A stretch of 64,000 bases of DNA from Parelaphostrongylus tenuis (Eukaryota > Nematoda > Chromadorea > Rhabditida > Metastrongylidae). A program made the position numbers and the translations under genes. Below, piece after piece: positions 23,160-35,487 of this stretch; position 1 is the first letter of the stretch, and each line of letters starts with the position of its first letter. The notes below the pieces were generated by a model, which saw only the letters and a list, made by a program, of their open reading frames with translations, had not been told where the DNA came from and made no database searches. The stretch is from positions 1 to 64,000 of the forward strand of contig JAHQIW010000392.1 of NCBI GenBank assembly GCA_019055375.1. Reading direction: 5' to 3'.

Positions 23160-23405
23160 TTACGTTACCACGGCCTCTGCAGCTCTAACTGGCCAACTCT
23201 GAACGGTCTGCTTCACTTCCACTACATCTCTAGTCTCCAGCGTGCTGCGAGTAACAATGGTTCAGCGCCCTGTTCAACAGTGGTAAGCTCTTGTTTGCAA
23301 CAATGGGACGCTTGGGGTCACTTGAAGAGGAGGTAGAGCAGACCGTCCAGAGGAGCAAAATAGAGATGCAGAAGTCGTCGGTCCGTGGTCTCAGAAGCCC
23401 TAACG
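23160..23405. repeat. F1 foldback element
   Basis: The left arm CACGGCCTCTGCAGCTCTAA and right arm GGAGGTAGAGCAGACCGTCC, ATAGAGATGCAGAAGTCG are inverted. The centre repeats the GTAACAATGGTTCAGCGCC-type blocks seen in the 17,667 copy. Confidence 0.78.
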
Positions 23406-24020
23406 AAGTTCATTCATTAAACGTATAGCAACCACGATTATGACCACTTGCGCCATCGTAATCTGCCCGGATATAACCGGTGCTATTGAATTTCTGAAAA
23501 AGGATTAATGAGAACAAAGCTTTTCCCATCAAGTTGGACAGCTAGCTTTGCAGAGCTAGCTAGTACCATGATGATTCATTCATAGGACTTCCTCAAAAGT
23601 CAAGATTCCCTGAGATAGTGTGCAGTGATCTTGCTATACACGGATGAGTAGCAAATGAAGTTGTGAATACTGCAATCAGTGTGAAAGAAAAATTTAAGAA
23701 AGTTTGGAAAAAGTCCTTCTTGCTTAAACAACAGCATGCAGTTTAGAACTACATCGTACTACAATGATCTATCTGCAGAATCCCTCGGGGAAATAAAGTT
23801 TCCGCAAGCGTGTGCGTTGATCTCAGTACATGTGTAGGTGGTAGACTGAGTCCTGTGGGTCGACTGCTTTCTAAGAACCTCAACAAAAAATTAAATATCC
23901 TTTGAATAGCCCTTGAAAACATTTTAAACCTTTCTTTAGGGTTGCTACGTTACACTTTATTCGTGGCTTACGAACCCTTTCGGCGGTATTGTCATCACCA
24001 GAGCCACTCGCCCCTTATTA

Positions 24021-25372
24021 TAGAGATCGGGCGGCCACGACATCACCGTATAGAAATTTTCCTAGTAACACTTGTTGTATTCAGTAAATAACTCTCTAAT
24101 TAGAGATTCTGTACCGAAGTCATTGAATAGCTCTATCTTGACGATTCCGATATTTACGTAGGCTTCAACAAGAGCTTGTTGGTGCGCTGTAGCAAACAAG
24201 AGATAATCACATTTCACCGTCAACGCGCATTATTTGCGCGACTGGCGTCTGTGCTTCACCACACTTTCAGTCGACAGTATAAATTTTGTTGATCCCGAAA
24301 TTGAGTTCTTTTTTGTTAAACTCCATGTAAAGCCCTATAGACGAAAAAGGCTGCGTATCACATGCGGAACTGAGCGCATATGAGCGTGTAGAGGAGATTG
24401 TAAGGTATCAGCATGCTAAAATAAATCTAAAATTTTTCTGGAGAAGCAAAAAACTCTTATTAGTAAAGTTAAATCGCGTCCTTTCTGAGCGGCAGCAGAA
24501 ATCGTTTTGCGCAACATGAGTTGGATGGCAAGCGATTTCGTTGCCACACTGGAGATATTTCTCCGCTACAAGTAGGAAGTTTCAAAGTTTGAAGTACTGA
24601 TATTGTGGAAGAGATTCTATTCTATAATTCTAGTGGTTGAACGATTTTGATTCTATATTACCTTTAAACCGGTTGGTGAGATCCAAGCTACTCTTCATCT
24701 ACGGGTGTAAAATGCGACTTTCTTTTCGCTTCCACAGCGCAATAAGAAGTCTCTCAAGAAAACAGGACTACCGTTAGAAATACTGTTTTTCATGCTATTA
24801 AAGTTCTGCTACCGGTAGTCAAAAGCCAATCACAGAACCTAGCCGAGCAAAAAGTATTCGCCGAAGGGTTTCATTATGTTACCAAGTGACCACCGAACAT
24901 TCAATGAAAGAGACTAGTCCAACGGTAAAGTCAAGGAGTGCACGTGCATTTCGCAGAATTCACGCTGTCCCACAAGGATTGATGTGATTTTACGAAGTGT
25001 ATCTCCTCTAAACCCAAATATATCGCAGTCAGATGTGAGTGGAAATAGAAAGTACATAAAAATATTGAGATATACTAAACATACGTTGTACTACTAAGTG
25101 ACTACTAAAAGGAAGCACCAACATGTTGTAACCTTTCGCTCCATAGGCAGGGGAAAAAATGCTCCGGAAACGTATATAGAAACATAAAAAGCAATGAGGA
25201 TATTAGAACATAGAACCTACAAAAATCAGTAATGGTACTTATGTTGAAGAACTATTATAAAACGAAAATCTCCAGAAACGGGAGTGAAAAATCGCATATG
25301 TTCGGTCTCACAAATTTTTATTTTGAACTCTCCCGTCATGGGGTAGCATTGGCCATTGTAATTTTTTATTAA
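24021..25372. other. Mostly featureless; small F3 fragment
   Basis: A short F3-like arm piece is visible at about 24,700-24,760 (GTGTAAAATGCGACTTTC, CACAGCGCAATAAGAAGTC). The remainder has no supported gene or repeat. At 23,950-24,015 just upstream there is a decayed hammerhead-like tip. Confidence 0.45.
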
Positions 25373-25985
25373 ACTTTCTGTAATCATTCGAGCTTAGCTC
25401 ATGGTAATTTCAAAAGGGGCTTGGTTTTTGAAAAAGCCTTCTAATTTTGATGTATTAGCGAAAATGGAATTGCGTTTGACACGCAGCGTACTTTATCGCG
25501 CATATCTCCGTTACTCATTCAAAGACTTCTTTTACGCTTCGTAGAGACTTTGCTTTTATGCTGTGGTTGTAAAATAAACATTCTTCTGACGTTCTTTGAG
25601 CTTAGACCTGACATTACCCTCTCAAATTGAAAGGTAAACCAGCTATCAGCTTAAGCAGCTTAAGCTGTGTACAAAAAGAATATGAACGCTTAGAAAATTC
25701 TTAGGCATTAGAGTCATACGTTTTATCTAGAAATTTCCAGAAATGAAAAAAACAACAAATTTAGTAGCGAAAATTGGTAATCACATGTGAACCGCGCTTT
25801 GCGACAATCAATCTTTTATCGCGAGCGAACATGTCGCGTTGCGAATAGGTGATGACTTTGAGTGTAAAACGTGATCTTATTTTAGCTGTTACAGCACTCT
25901 GAAAAATTTTTACAAAAAGAAGTATTGCGTCAAAATGCACAACATTTGGGTTGACGAATAATTACTGAAAGTCAGAGGGAACGGA
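25373..25985. repeat. F3 foldback element, diverged
   Basis: The left arm starts GTAATCATTCGAGCTTAGCT. The right arm at 25,850-25,985 (GTGTAAAACGTGATC, GCTGTTACAGCACTCTGAAA, CGAATAATTACTGAAAG) is the inverted counterpart of the F3 arms at 9,480 and 15,975. The interior has no coding signal. Confidence 0.55.
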
Positions 25986-26103
25986 AAAAGTGCCCGTCGA
26001 GTGTGAAACGTGGTGTTACTAGATAGTTCCAAAAGTTTAGGCATTATAGCAATATTTACCGGATTTTTTCACCAGAAATATTCAAAACAGCACGATTTTT
26101 AGC

Positions 26104-26535
26104 ACCGCTCAATTGCGCATTTTCTTGCAAACATTTTGGCATACAAATTGTCTACACTTGCTCCAAGTTCGGGCTGTCTTGGGAACAAAATCGCTAGCTA
26201 TTCATGCACGAATGGCGCGCAAGGTAAATAGCTAATGAAGCGATGCACAAGTTGATAAAGATTCCTGCAAACGTCTCCAGTACGACTTATTCTCCAGACT
26301 GCTTCTCGCGCTTTGGACATCGCGAACCATTTCTAGCAGTCCTCTCTCCATCCATATCATCGCCCCAGCCTTCATTAATCTTGTGCGTTGGTTCACTAAC
26401 ATTTGCCACACGCGGCATTCATGGCATGAGTAGCAAGCGAATTTGTTCTCTAAAACAGCTCCACGTTAAGCCAAATATAGGCAAGTTGCATACCAAAATG
26501 TTTGCAAGAAAATGCGCAATTGAAAGTTCACAAAA
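26104..26535. repeat. F2 foldback element, complete copy
   Basis: The left arm 26,104-26,225 (TCAATTGCGCATTTTCTTGC, AAACATTTTGGCATACAA) is the reverse complement of the right arm 26,395-26,535 at an estimated 80% identity. A spacer of about 170 bp contains the CTCCAGACTGCTTCTCGCGC block. This is the best-preserved F2 copy and defines the family. Confidence 0.82.
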
Positions 26536-26953
26536 TCATATAACTTTAATGACTTTTGGACAATACATCTAATATCTACAGCATCAGTGCCAAAACTTAT
26601 GGAACGACTTTCGTACTACAGCGTACCAAAAAAGTTTTTTCGAAATAAAAAAGCGTTGGAAAATCTGAAATCTAAGCAATTGCATGACAAATGAAAATCT
26701 GAGAAAAGTTCTCATAGAGCCCTGTACTCGTAGGGCAAACGAATGCTTTCCATAACAGAAAGGTACCACAATAACTCTAGATAATGTAGTAGACAGAGCG
26801 CCCATGTTGATTCTCAACATAATATATCATTAAAGAAGATCACTGCGTGCATATCATAAATATTATATAATGACTGGCTGATATAACTGCAAGGGACAGC
26901 TGGAGGAGGAGTGATGAGAGAAAGAATCAAACCAGCTTTTTATCGTCTCATCT

Positions 26954-26956
26954 ATA

Positions 26957-26990
<34 letters not shown>
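26954..26990. repeat. TA microsatellite
   Basis: About 15 TA units followed by imperfect ATACATATGTATGC sequence. Confidence 0.95.
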
Positions 26991-26992
<2 letters not shown>

Positions 26993-27814
26993 CATATGTA
27001 TGCATGCATTTATGTGTACCATATATGTATACATATCTGAATTTTGATAGGAAAACAACTGAGAGCCAAGTAAGTAACCAACTCTGTAAACTAAGGAGCG
27101 AAGCCTTACTTCGACTCGTTAACAGAGCACATACCCGATCCAATCTGGTAGATCATGCTCCATGTTCCAAGCAACATAGGATGGAGAAGTTCAAGAAAGC
27201 GATTATGGTCTAAAAGGTGCTCTCATTCTCTGAAATTACATCATGAGTGCTGAAAAACTTTCTTGTAATTATTCATCTAAGAACATTGAGTGGTAGGCAA
27301 ATCGAACTCAGGTACGGGCTAAACTCGCGCTTCACTCTTACCGAAGCCGCGCACTATCAATGTATTACAGAATTTGCCGCTTTGCTATCACTCCTTTTTT
27401 GCTATGAACTATTGAAGTTATCGGGGACCAACCCTCAACGGATTTGGCAGAGTAGCAAAAAATCGGCAATAGACCTAATTGAGTTGTCAGCATTTTCTAC
27501 TAGCTTTTCTTTCAATTTGTTCTTTTTTTTAGCTTTGTTAAAAAGCAATGAACAGAAAGAATGCATAAAGGTTGCACATTTATATATAATCGAAAATGCC
27601 ACAAGCCTCAGGATCCAAAAGTTTTGTTAGAGTGTCAACATGCTATTCCGAATCCACTGGTAAAAGCATTCAGCATTAGAGAAACAAACTTTTGTAATCA
27701 AACACGTCCTTTATAAAACCGAGTCCAAATTCCTGCAGAGTTACTCTAAACGATACATGAAGACCATTGTAAAGTAGAATTCAACCTAGTAGCACACTAA
27801 ACGACACGATTTAA

Positions 27815-28428
27815 CTTTTTAGGCATCATGGACTCACGGCCTCTGCATCTGTGACTGGCAGTGCTGGACGATCTGCTCCACCCTCTCTGCGACTCCAACC
27901 ACGGCTTGGTAATCAGTATCTGCCTCATTCCTCTCTGTACCTCGGCACGCCGTTCATAGGAAATGTTTGTGGCTGGATCCACTAAGACACGCTTTACTGT
28001 ATTTTTTGGTGTTATCTTTTGCTTCTAGTACAATAAGCTCAAATTACTGGCACATTATATCACACCATATCCTATCTTAAACAGTTGGATATACGTTATT
28101 ACCCCCATGAATTTACTTTTTGTACTAAAAAGTAATGAAATGCTAAACAGCTGAGCGATTTTGGCTATGATAATCACGTTATAGAAGAACCTTCAATACT
28201 AATCGACATCAAAAGGATAAAACCGAGAAGACCACATTGTAGCTTCATGGTGAGGGATCTAACCAGTAACCTTCATCCTGATGAACGGAGTACCGAGTGG
28301 CAGTGAGGAGCTGCACAAACCGTGATTCCCACGCGGAGATTAGAGTTGCGGAGGAGGTGAAGCAGATTGTCCAGCGTTTTTAGTTAGAGGTGCAGAAAGT
28401 GTGAGTCTACGGTCCCTAGAGGGTCAAA
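27815..28428. repeat. F1 foldback element with arms 400 bp apart
   Basis: The left arm (GGACTCACGGCCTCTGCATC, GCTGGACGATCTGCTCCAC) lies at 27,829-27,915. The matching right arm (GGAGGAGGTGAAGCAGATTG, GTGCAGAAAGTGTGAGTC) lies at 28,335-28,428. The intervening sequence is not the usual F1 centre, so either an insertion or an older long form separates them. Confidence 0.65.
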
Positions 28429-28937
28429 CAAAAGGACAGTTATGACACTAATTGCCAGAAAATCAACATTAATTTTTAGTAGGTGTGCAAATGTACCTCC
28501 GCCATCTTTTTGGTGTAATAATAGTGGAAATAAAAATGTGAAATTATCCTTTTTTGAGATTTCGTTGAAAACGATATTTGTTTGTATGTTTTTATATACA
28601 AAATACTTCATGCGATGATTTTTTTAGGGCTGTGAAGATGACGACCTTTGTCCCTAAAGAACACCATTTCTGTTAAAGTTCATAATTTGTAAACTAAATA
28701 TGTTTCTTCAAGAGTTTTCAATAATTTCAAGTGGTAACCTGACGGCTCAACACTGAGAGAGTAAGGCGCGTAAGGTAGAATCTTCTAAAACCACCCATCT
28801 CAACTCTTTTATGGCGTTTCTGAGCGACTTTTGCAATATGAAGTCGAGCGTTGTCATGTGGGAAAATTGAAAAACTTCGCGTTGTTTTGACTTTTATGGT
28901 ATAATTTTTGCAATGAAATTATATGGTCATGGTAACA

Positions 28938-29175
28938 TTCAATTGCTCATTTTCTTCCGAACATTTTCGTATACAACTTGCCTGTACCTGGATCAGAATG
29001 GAGCTCGCTAAAAGCTCCATTGATCTCGTGTATTGCTCCGCTATCATTCTCCTAGACGCCACTCGCGCATAAGTAGCAAGCGAGTCTGTTCACGGAACAG
29101 CACCTTGTTAGATCCCGTCTAGGCAAATTGTGTAGGAAAATATTCGCAAGAAAATATGCATTTGAACGACATCAT
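28938..29175. repeat. F2 foldback element, short spacer
   Basis: The left arm (AACATTCAATTGCTCATTTT, TTTTCGTATACAACTTGCC) and right arm (CATAAGTAGCAAGCGAGTC to GCAAGAAAATATGCATTTGA) are inverted F2 arms. The central spacer of the complete copy is deleted. Confidence 0.72.
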
Positions 29176-29459
29176 AACTAGGCAATTTCAACTACATTTG
29201 GTTAGTAAATCTATAAAGTAATGCTCCCTCAAAAAGCACTTTTCGCTTGCAAAAGTCGCTCAAAGTCCTATAAAAAATCATATAAAATATTTTGCACATA
29301 AAAAACAAACGAGATAAACAGTGCTTTTGTTGCACTTTCAAAGAAGAAAAAAATTCGAGCATCCACATTTTTTCTCTTATTAAAGCAAAAAAACAGCGCA
29401 GTCTTAATTGTACATCTAATAATGTTAGTTCCAAGGAAAATCACACAGTGCGGCGTTGC

Positions 29460-29545
29460 GTGGTTCCAATTTACCGACCCGTAGGGATGGAAGGCTTGGT
29501 GAGCCTCAGTGCGGTGTCGAGCCATCGATCACTTGTGTTAGCAAC
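29460..29545 (-). repeat. SINE S1 fragment
   Basis: Only the middle of S1 is present, read on plus as CCAATTTACCGACCCGTAGG then GTCGAGCCATCGATCAC. Confidence 0.6.
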
Positions 29546-30029
29546 TAGACCGCAAGCAAAATTCTATATATTGCTATAGGAAATAAAAATATATATAAGA
29601 ACAACGAGCTACAATGGATCTCATGCAACAAAGAACAGCTCTAACCTTTCTAAATAGTATCGATCCGGTGAGTTCTCATAAGGCTTTCTGACGAAACAGA
29701 CCTCATCCCTCTGTCTACCATAATCGTAGAAAGTTAATATGGAATCGACACTGGAAGGTGTAAAACGGAGCTTTAAAATCGATGTTTATCACTAATTTAG
29801 CCACTTTTCGTCTGAAGTTAACCAATCAGACGCCTTTTTTTCCTTGACCCACATACTTGAAAGTTAAACTGTTTTGATTCGGACAAATATGCATAGATTT
29901 CTCTGTTACACGAAAGGAAATCTTGTACGCATTCGACAGAACAAGACCAGCGTTGTCAAAGAATGGTAATAACGGAATAAAGTCCAACGATGCATTAATT
30001 AGCAAGTGATCCCGAGAAGGGTGAACGCC

Positions 30030-30180
30030 GATTCAACTACCGCCTAAAGTTTAGAGTTTTGCATATCGCTCAACATCCCTAATAATCTTGAGTGATGTGC
30101 AAAACTTTGACGTAAGGAGCGACTCTAACCCTCATTTCACCCTATCGGGACACGTGCTTAACAAATTGCACTACCGAAGA
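30030..30180. repeat. Two S2 pieces in inverted orientation
   Basis: The plus-strand S2 body GTTTTGCATATCGCTCAACA is followed after about 15 bases by its inverted counterpart GAGTGATGTGCAAAACTTTG and then an S2 head on the minus strand (TTGCACTACCGAAGAC on plus). The arrangement forms a hairpin, as at 39,094-39,211 and 47,862-48,049. Confidence 0.6.
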
Positions 30181-30336
30181 CTGTTTTGCCATCATTCTTC
30201 TGATCATACGTATATTAGTCAGTATATACCAGCGTGAGTCGGATCAGTGCCAATATGACTTGCCAAGGCAAGCCGTTGACGGTTGGTTGCTGCCAGAGTG
30301 ATGCGCTGTAGGGAAGAAAGAGTGGTGGTAAAACAA

Positions 30337-30490
30337 GCGTCGGTAGTGCAACGGGTTAGATCACGTTCTTTCAGATAGGATGAGATGTAAGTTCGAGTCC
30401 TGCGTGATGTCACAGTTCTTCACATCACTTAACATTATTGTGTATGTCCGAAACATCGTACCACCGCTAAAAGGAGGTTAGATAAAAAAA
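30337..30490 (+). repeat. tRNA-derived SINE, family S2, near full length
   Basis: The head GCGTCGGTAGTGCAACGGGT carries box A and AGTTCGAGTCCTGCG is box B. The body is CACATCACTTAACATTATTG then AACATCGTACCACCGCTA, ending in GGAGGTTAGATAAAAAAATT. The ordered blocks and A-rich end are as expected for a retroposed SINE. The tRNA cloverleaf is no longer complete. Confidence 0.72.
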
Positions 30491-30771
30491 TTCTTGCCAC
30501 TCAACATCACTGCGTGGACACAGATCGAAGACTTACTTTCCGATTATCACTCCAGTGTAGACAGAGAAGATCGCCGTAGTTTCGCAACAATGCTGCACCA
30601 CTAGCATAGTCACTTTTGAACCTCTCCTCCTCATACAGATGAGCAACTCGATCCGCGAAACGGCTACTGACAGCTAACCAACAACGGAGGTCCAAATGAT
30701 GCTCCTAGAATGAAATTTCAAGTTCAAAATAGGAATTACACATCGAAATTACATATTCTGCAAGGAATAAT

Positions 30772-31069
30772 GCATGTGGCGCAGTGGTTAGGGGTGCACT
30801 GCGTCACACTCAATGTAGATGCTTTAATCTCGCGCCTATGGCTTATCAAGCTATCCATACTACCGGGTCGGTGAATTAGTGCCAAAGAGGTGTGCGACTT
30901 GTTTGGGAGGATAAGCAGCACTGACTCAATACAGTGGGAAATCATTGGGAGTAATTGTAATGACCAGATATGGCTTCAGTCACCTCAAACGAAGTTAAAA
31001 TTTGAAACAGTTGCATGGCGCATTCCTCAGGACGGATCAACACTGAGAGCTTTATCCTTTATCCTTTCC
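30772..31069 (+). repeat. tRNA-derived SINE, family S1, full length
   Basis: Runs from GCATGTGGCGCAGTGGTTAG (box A) through the GGAGGATAAGCAGCACTGAC body block and CACCTCAAACGAAGTTA to the tail AGCTTTATCCTTTATCC. A 111-codon frame spanning it is an artefact of the repeat. Confidence 0.85.
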
Positions 31070-31796
31070 ACTTTGCAAGGACGAGGAATAGATGCTTATT
31101 TTTTGAAAGGGTTGACTGCTCTAGAATATCCATCCAATCCTGAGGCTGAAATCTTCGGACTGAGTCCTAATATTGCAAAAATGTTTCGCCTACGCTTTCT
31201 GAACACTGAGGATCATTCAAGATGATTACTTTAGACTAAGAAGATTGAGTGGTACGGAAAAATCGTTTTCAGGAAGAAGATGAACCCGGTTTTTACCCTT
31301 ACCGGGTTTGCTCTTAGCAGTACATGACCAAGGCCACTTCTTTGATATTCGTTTCTAATTAGCAACAGTGACATAGCAGTATACCGATATTACTCTTTGA
31401 TTTATTATTCCTCATGAGATCATCTTTGCTGTGCATGAACGGTTTTAAGCGCAAACCCAAAGAAATAGAGGCAATATGTTTGTTGATCTTTTTTTCGTCG
31501 TAGTTTGCTTGGGCTTTTGGCGACGGGCCACCATACCCTGGAGGTGTGACCCCTCGAGAGGGTCAGTGGAGCATGTCGCCGTTATGCAGTGGTGGGTTTC
31601 CCATTTTCACTTACGTACTCCGTGCACATAATGAATCTCCTCTTTGTCGATCTATCCGTGGATATTCACCGCGAAATTGAGTGTATTATGCGACGCATAG
31701 CCAAGCGCAACTACAAGTATTTGTTTATTTGACACCCACAATCTACCAGTATCTCATTTTGTCAAATAGTGCATTCAGTTCTTCAGGCATGTGTAA

Positions 31797-31915
31797 GTAT
31801 AAAGCTCCACGCATTAATCGATACCTGAAGGATGCGCTATGCATTCGACTCAACTCGTGGCATCTATTCAAGTCAATGAATGCGTATATGGCCTTCAACT
31901 CAGCAGTGAAAGCAC
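31797..31915 (-). repeat. SINE S1 3' fragment
   Basis: On plus the tail end AAGCTCCACGCATTAATCGA and AGGATGCGCTATGCATTCGA are the reverse of the S1 3' segment, followed by a decayed AATGCGTATATGGCCTT block. Confidence 0.6.
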
Positions 31916-33310
31916 TACTTTGCTGAAACTCTCCATCAAAATAAACTACCGCAGCTGTCAGCAACAAACCCTTGATGGTTCAGTATGCACATATCGGGCA
32001 CTAAACCCAGGGGCTTGAGCGCCTCCGGAAAAGGTGGAAGCACGGTATCACCTCACGCCTAGAGCCGAATTTTTGTGTACCACTTTTTGTGATGTACAAC
32101 TAACATTTTGAGTACACAAAAGCACAACAGGATGAAACCGCAGATCAGTCCTCAGGATCTACCTTACTCTATAACCTGTGAAAGATTGCTTGGAAGGCTA
32201 AGAATTGGGTATGAACATATAATGATTGAAGAGACCCATATTCCCGTCCAAATGGAATTTTCCTTCTAAGCGATTATTGAAGTACAACTCCCTTTTGGCA
32301 AGCTCTTTCTAAAAATGTGGTCCTATTTTGACTTGAGGATGACGTGTACTTGGAAGGTTTATTGTTATAAAAAAAGAAAGCCGAACAAATGAAATCTCAG
32401 TCGCCTTTTCTTCAATTGCCCTTAAAGCAGGGAAACGTAGTCACTACACAGTAAGCTGTTGAGGACGACAGTTGATTGCTGAGCGTGAGCGATTTTTGTT
32501 AAACATCCGAGTTTTTTCTGCTTAGGAGAAAATTCCACGTTTTTTGCAAAAGTTTGATACTCCACATTCTCTATATGATCTCTCATTTTCTGATGCTATT
32601 TAAATTACTCGAATTCCAGCGAAAATCATCTACAGCCTAAGCACAAAGCAAAAACCGAAGGTGAAACGAAATTACATTTTTCGCTGCTTGCTAAAGTAGC
32701 GGAAAATACCTGAAAGCTATTTCGGTCTTTATTTCGTTGTGACGATTCAGCTGAACGACAGCGAATCAACATTCTTGGTAAGGTATATCCCATACCAATG
32801 AAGAATACAGAGCTTTATCCTGATATTTAAAATCAGTAGCCTGGGCTATCATATTGAGCAACTCGGTAAGACCACTGATAGCATTTTCAAACAATGTCCA
32901 ATTCGAATTTATGATCGACGCCGACAGGCAGAGTGCTTGTGGGGCTCAATCTGAGTTCAAACCAGGGCCGATGGTTATGGTGCACAGTATCTGCAACCAC
33001 TACGCTACACGATTCACGAAGTTCAAAAACGCTTAGAGATTCAGAGGAAAATATAACATCATATGAAGAGAACTTCAAGACCTTCGTCAGAACTCTCTCT
33101 CTCTCTCGCTTTTATGTTCCATGAGCGCAACTTTCGTTGAGATAGATAAGTGTTGTAGAGTGAATTGTTAAAATACTTACACCACCCTTCGATCTTTCAT
33201 CTGGCTGAGTTGATATTAATTACCGAAGAAATACAGATATCAGCACCATTTTCACAGACTTAACAAGGAAGTCGAGCTCTTAAATTTGGCGTTGTTCCCC
33301 ACGCTGAGGA
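31916..33310. other. Mostly featureless; weak tRNA-like remnant
   Basis: At 32,925-33,015 the minus strand has a decayed tRNA-like pair of boxes (plus-strand GAGTTCAAACCAGGG and ACCACTACGCTACAC). No gene or other repeat is recognised in the rest. Confidence 0.45.
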
Positions 33311-33614
33311 GCGCATGTGGCGCAGTGGTTAAAGGTGCCCACAAGAGGTCAATGGTTCGATCTCGCGCTTATGGCTCACCAAGCCACCCATCCCTCCGGG
33401 GTTGGTAAATTGGTACCAGGTAGGTCTCAGACTTGTCTGGGAGAAAAGCAGCACTGACTCGGTTTTGCGGGAGGCCACCGCGAGTCATTGTAAAGGCCAG
33501 ATATGCATCCAATCACCTCAAACGAAGTTGAAAATTGAAGTCGAATGCATAGCGCATCCCTCAGGGATTGATCAACGCCGAAAGCTCTATCCTTTATCCT
33601 TTTATCCTTTATCC
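33311..33614 (+). repeat. tRNA-derived SINE, family S1, best full-length copy
   Basis: About 304 bp: box A GCGCATGTGGCGCAGTGGTT; box B ATGGTTCGATCTCGCG; body with GGTTGGTAAATTGGTACCAG, GCCACCGCGAGTCATTGTAA and ATGCATCCAATCACCTCAAA; 3' tail of four TTTATCC-like units. The simple-sequence tail instead of poly-A is common in SINEs mobilised by RTE-type partners; that the RTE copies here are the partner is inference. Confidence 0.9.
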
Positions 33615-34410
33615 CCACGTTGACGTTGATAACAATTTCATTGGAAATTCAATATTTCACAGTACTATGAAACACTTAGTAACACATCCTATGAGCCTTT
33701 ATCAGCTTGCTCTGATTTCTCTGATGCGGTGAAAAGGAGTGCAAATGCAGAGCGCGAAGTGAGTTAAGCTTATTGAAACAAAATGCGCAGCAAAAGTAGA
33801 TTTAGATCGCAATAGAAGTTGAAGAAGCCCATGTCGCTGCAGTTACCTCCAACCAACTAGACGACGTTCACGCCGATCACACAGCCGCCGTTTGCGATCA
33901 CGTGAGTTTTAACACACAGAAGGGATACTGGCTTTCTGGCTCGTGGAAATAGTCAACCTGTAGATTGTGAAAAAGTCGCAAACGGTATATCTTTTTGATC
34001 AATTTCGGGCAAAAAGTCACGGATTTGTAGTACTGTGCTAACCTCTAAACAGTCGTAATAGAATATGCTGAGTGTCATTGTAGGGTTTCAAGACGCCGGT
34101 TCCCTTGTTTCGTTCGTTTGTTGCGTTAAGTGAAATCGCATTGTTCCTGCCGAGTTCTCTACCTTGCCGTGTCTCCTCAAAGTTTCGCTTCGAAAATTTC
34201 AAACATAGCTAGAAAAAATTTCAAAAATTTGATTACTTTCGAAAACGCTTCTTTGGAGTGCTATAGCAGATCAGTAGCAAAAATCTCAGTTATTCTCACA
34301 TGAAATCCTTTCCCTTTGCTTACTCATCCTTCGACTACAGCTAAAGCGTAAAAGAAAAGGTTAGTATCATCAACTACTACTCACTGACAGAATTAGCTGA
34401 TAAACAGGAA

Positions 34411-34866
34411 TTGAATATCCTTCATTATCAATTGAAGGAGGGCATTCGCAGTGATAAATCATATTACAAATTCGTTATTAGAAAATTCAAAGCCACAATA
34501 GGAAAGGCCAACGAGAGCGAACATAGGATTGAAAAGTCTGGATCAGGAAAAAGAAATGGAACTGGGAACAGTCATACAGGACTCTTATCTGCAGTAAGCC
34601 TCTTCCATGGGAATTCATTTTTTTTAGAAGAAAGACACCGCCGCTGGATATGGAAATTATCTGACGGCACAACGCATGCGGAAATCAACCATATACTAGC
34701 AAACAGAAGATGGTCCCTGCTTGACGCATTCGTAATTTCATCATACTCTGCTGGCTCGGATCAGCGTTTTCTTTGGGGGAAGATACGATTTAGCCTAAGC
34801 TGGAAAAGGATTCACATCACTAACCAAGGAGAAGTCGCGGCGCTGTTCACGAGAGAAACATTCTAA
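34411..34866 (+). pseudogene. Retrotransposon endonuclease domain remnant
   Basis: The 151-codon open frame carries YYKFVIRKFKATIGKA, the decayed equivalent of the GDFNAKxG motif of exonuclease/endonuclease/phosphatase-fold endonucleases. It is followed by SLFHGNSFF, THAEINHILANRRW and YSAGSDQRFL, corresponding to the EIDHI and SDH motifs. The final His of the SDH motif is Gln here (SDQ), and the Asp of the first motif is replaced, so the enzyme would be inactive. It ends where homologous ORFs continue into the linker. Confidence 0.85.
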
Positions 34867-35463
34867 ACTAAATTCTGTCTAAACATGACTGGCAGATTGA
34901 GATGATCCGATCGAAGACCTCGAATTGCCTGTCGATGGAGTCAAGAGGTGTGCCAACTTCACTTCAGTTACTCAATTTAGAGGATGTGATCTCATCTCCT
35001 CCACTACAAAGCAGATTCTCGAAAAAAAAGGAAGCTCAGGCTTGATCTCAATACAGTAAATTTAGCTCGGTTGGTGCTAAATACCAGCTCTAAAATAGCT
35101 TTGCAAGAGGATCTAGATCGGTGTAGCGAAGCAAACTGTTGGAAGCAGCACAAAAAAAGATTTAATTTAAAAAAGTGCCGTCGGTAACTGTGCGTTGATA
35201 GTGTTCCGCTGTCAGCGTCGATGAACGAAGATGAGTACAAGAACAATTGCGCCATGATATGGACCTGATATCGAAAAGTTTAACACCACTCTTTTTCACA
35301 CTACCATCCTCATCTCGGACCTCATTACCTCCACAGGAGAATAACCACCTGGGTTTCTACCTAGTGAAGTTCGAGTTGCATTAGAATATGAAAAAAAGGC
35401 ACATCTTCAGGACCGATAACATCACTGCCGACTTTCTGAGAGGTGGAGGCCATAATTTTGTAC

Positions 35464-35487
35464 ATATATATATATATATATATATAT
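35464..35487. repeat. TA microsatellite inside the retrotransposon
   Basis: About 12 TA units split the linker region of the RTE copy, so the expansion arose after insertion of the element. Confidence 0.9.

Noticed and set aside
28275..28310. CTGATGA at 28,279 as another hammerhead
   Set aside because: The second conserved strand GAAA is missing at the expected distance; GAG occurs instead and no stem II forms.
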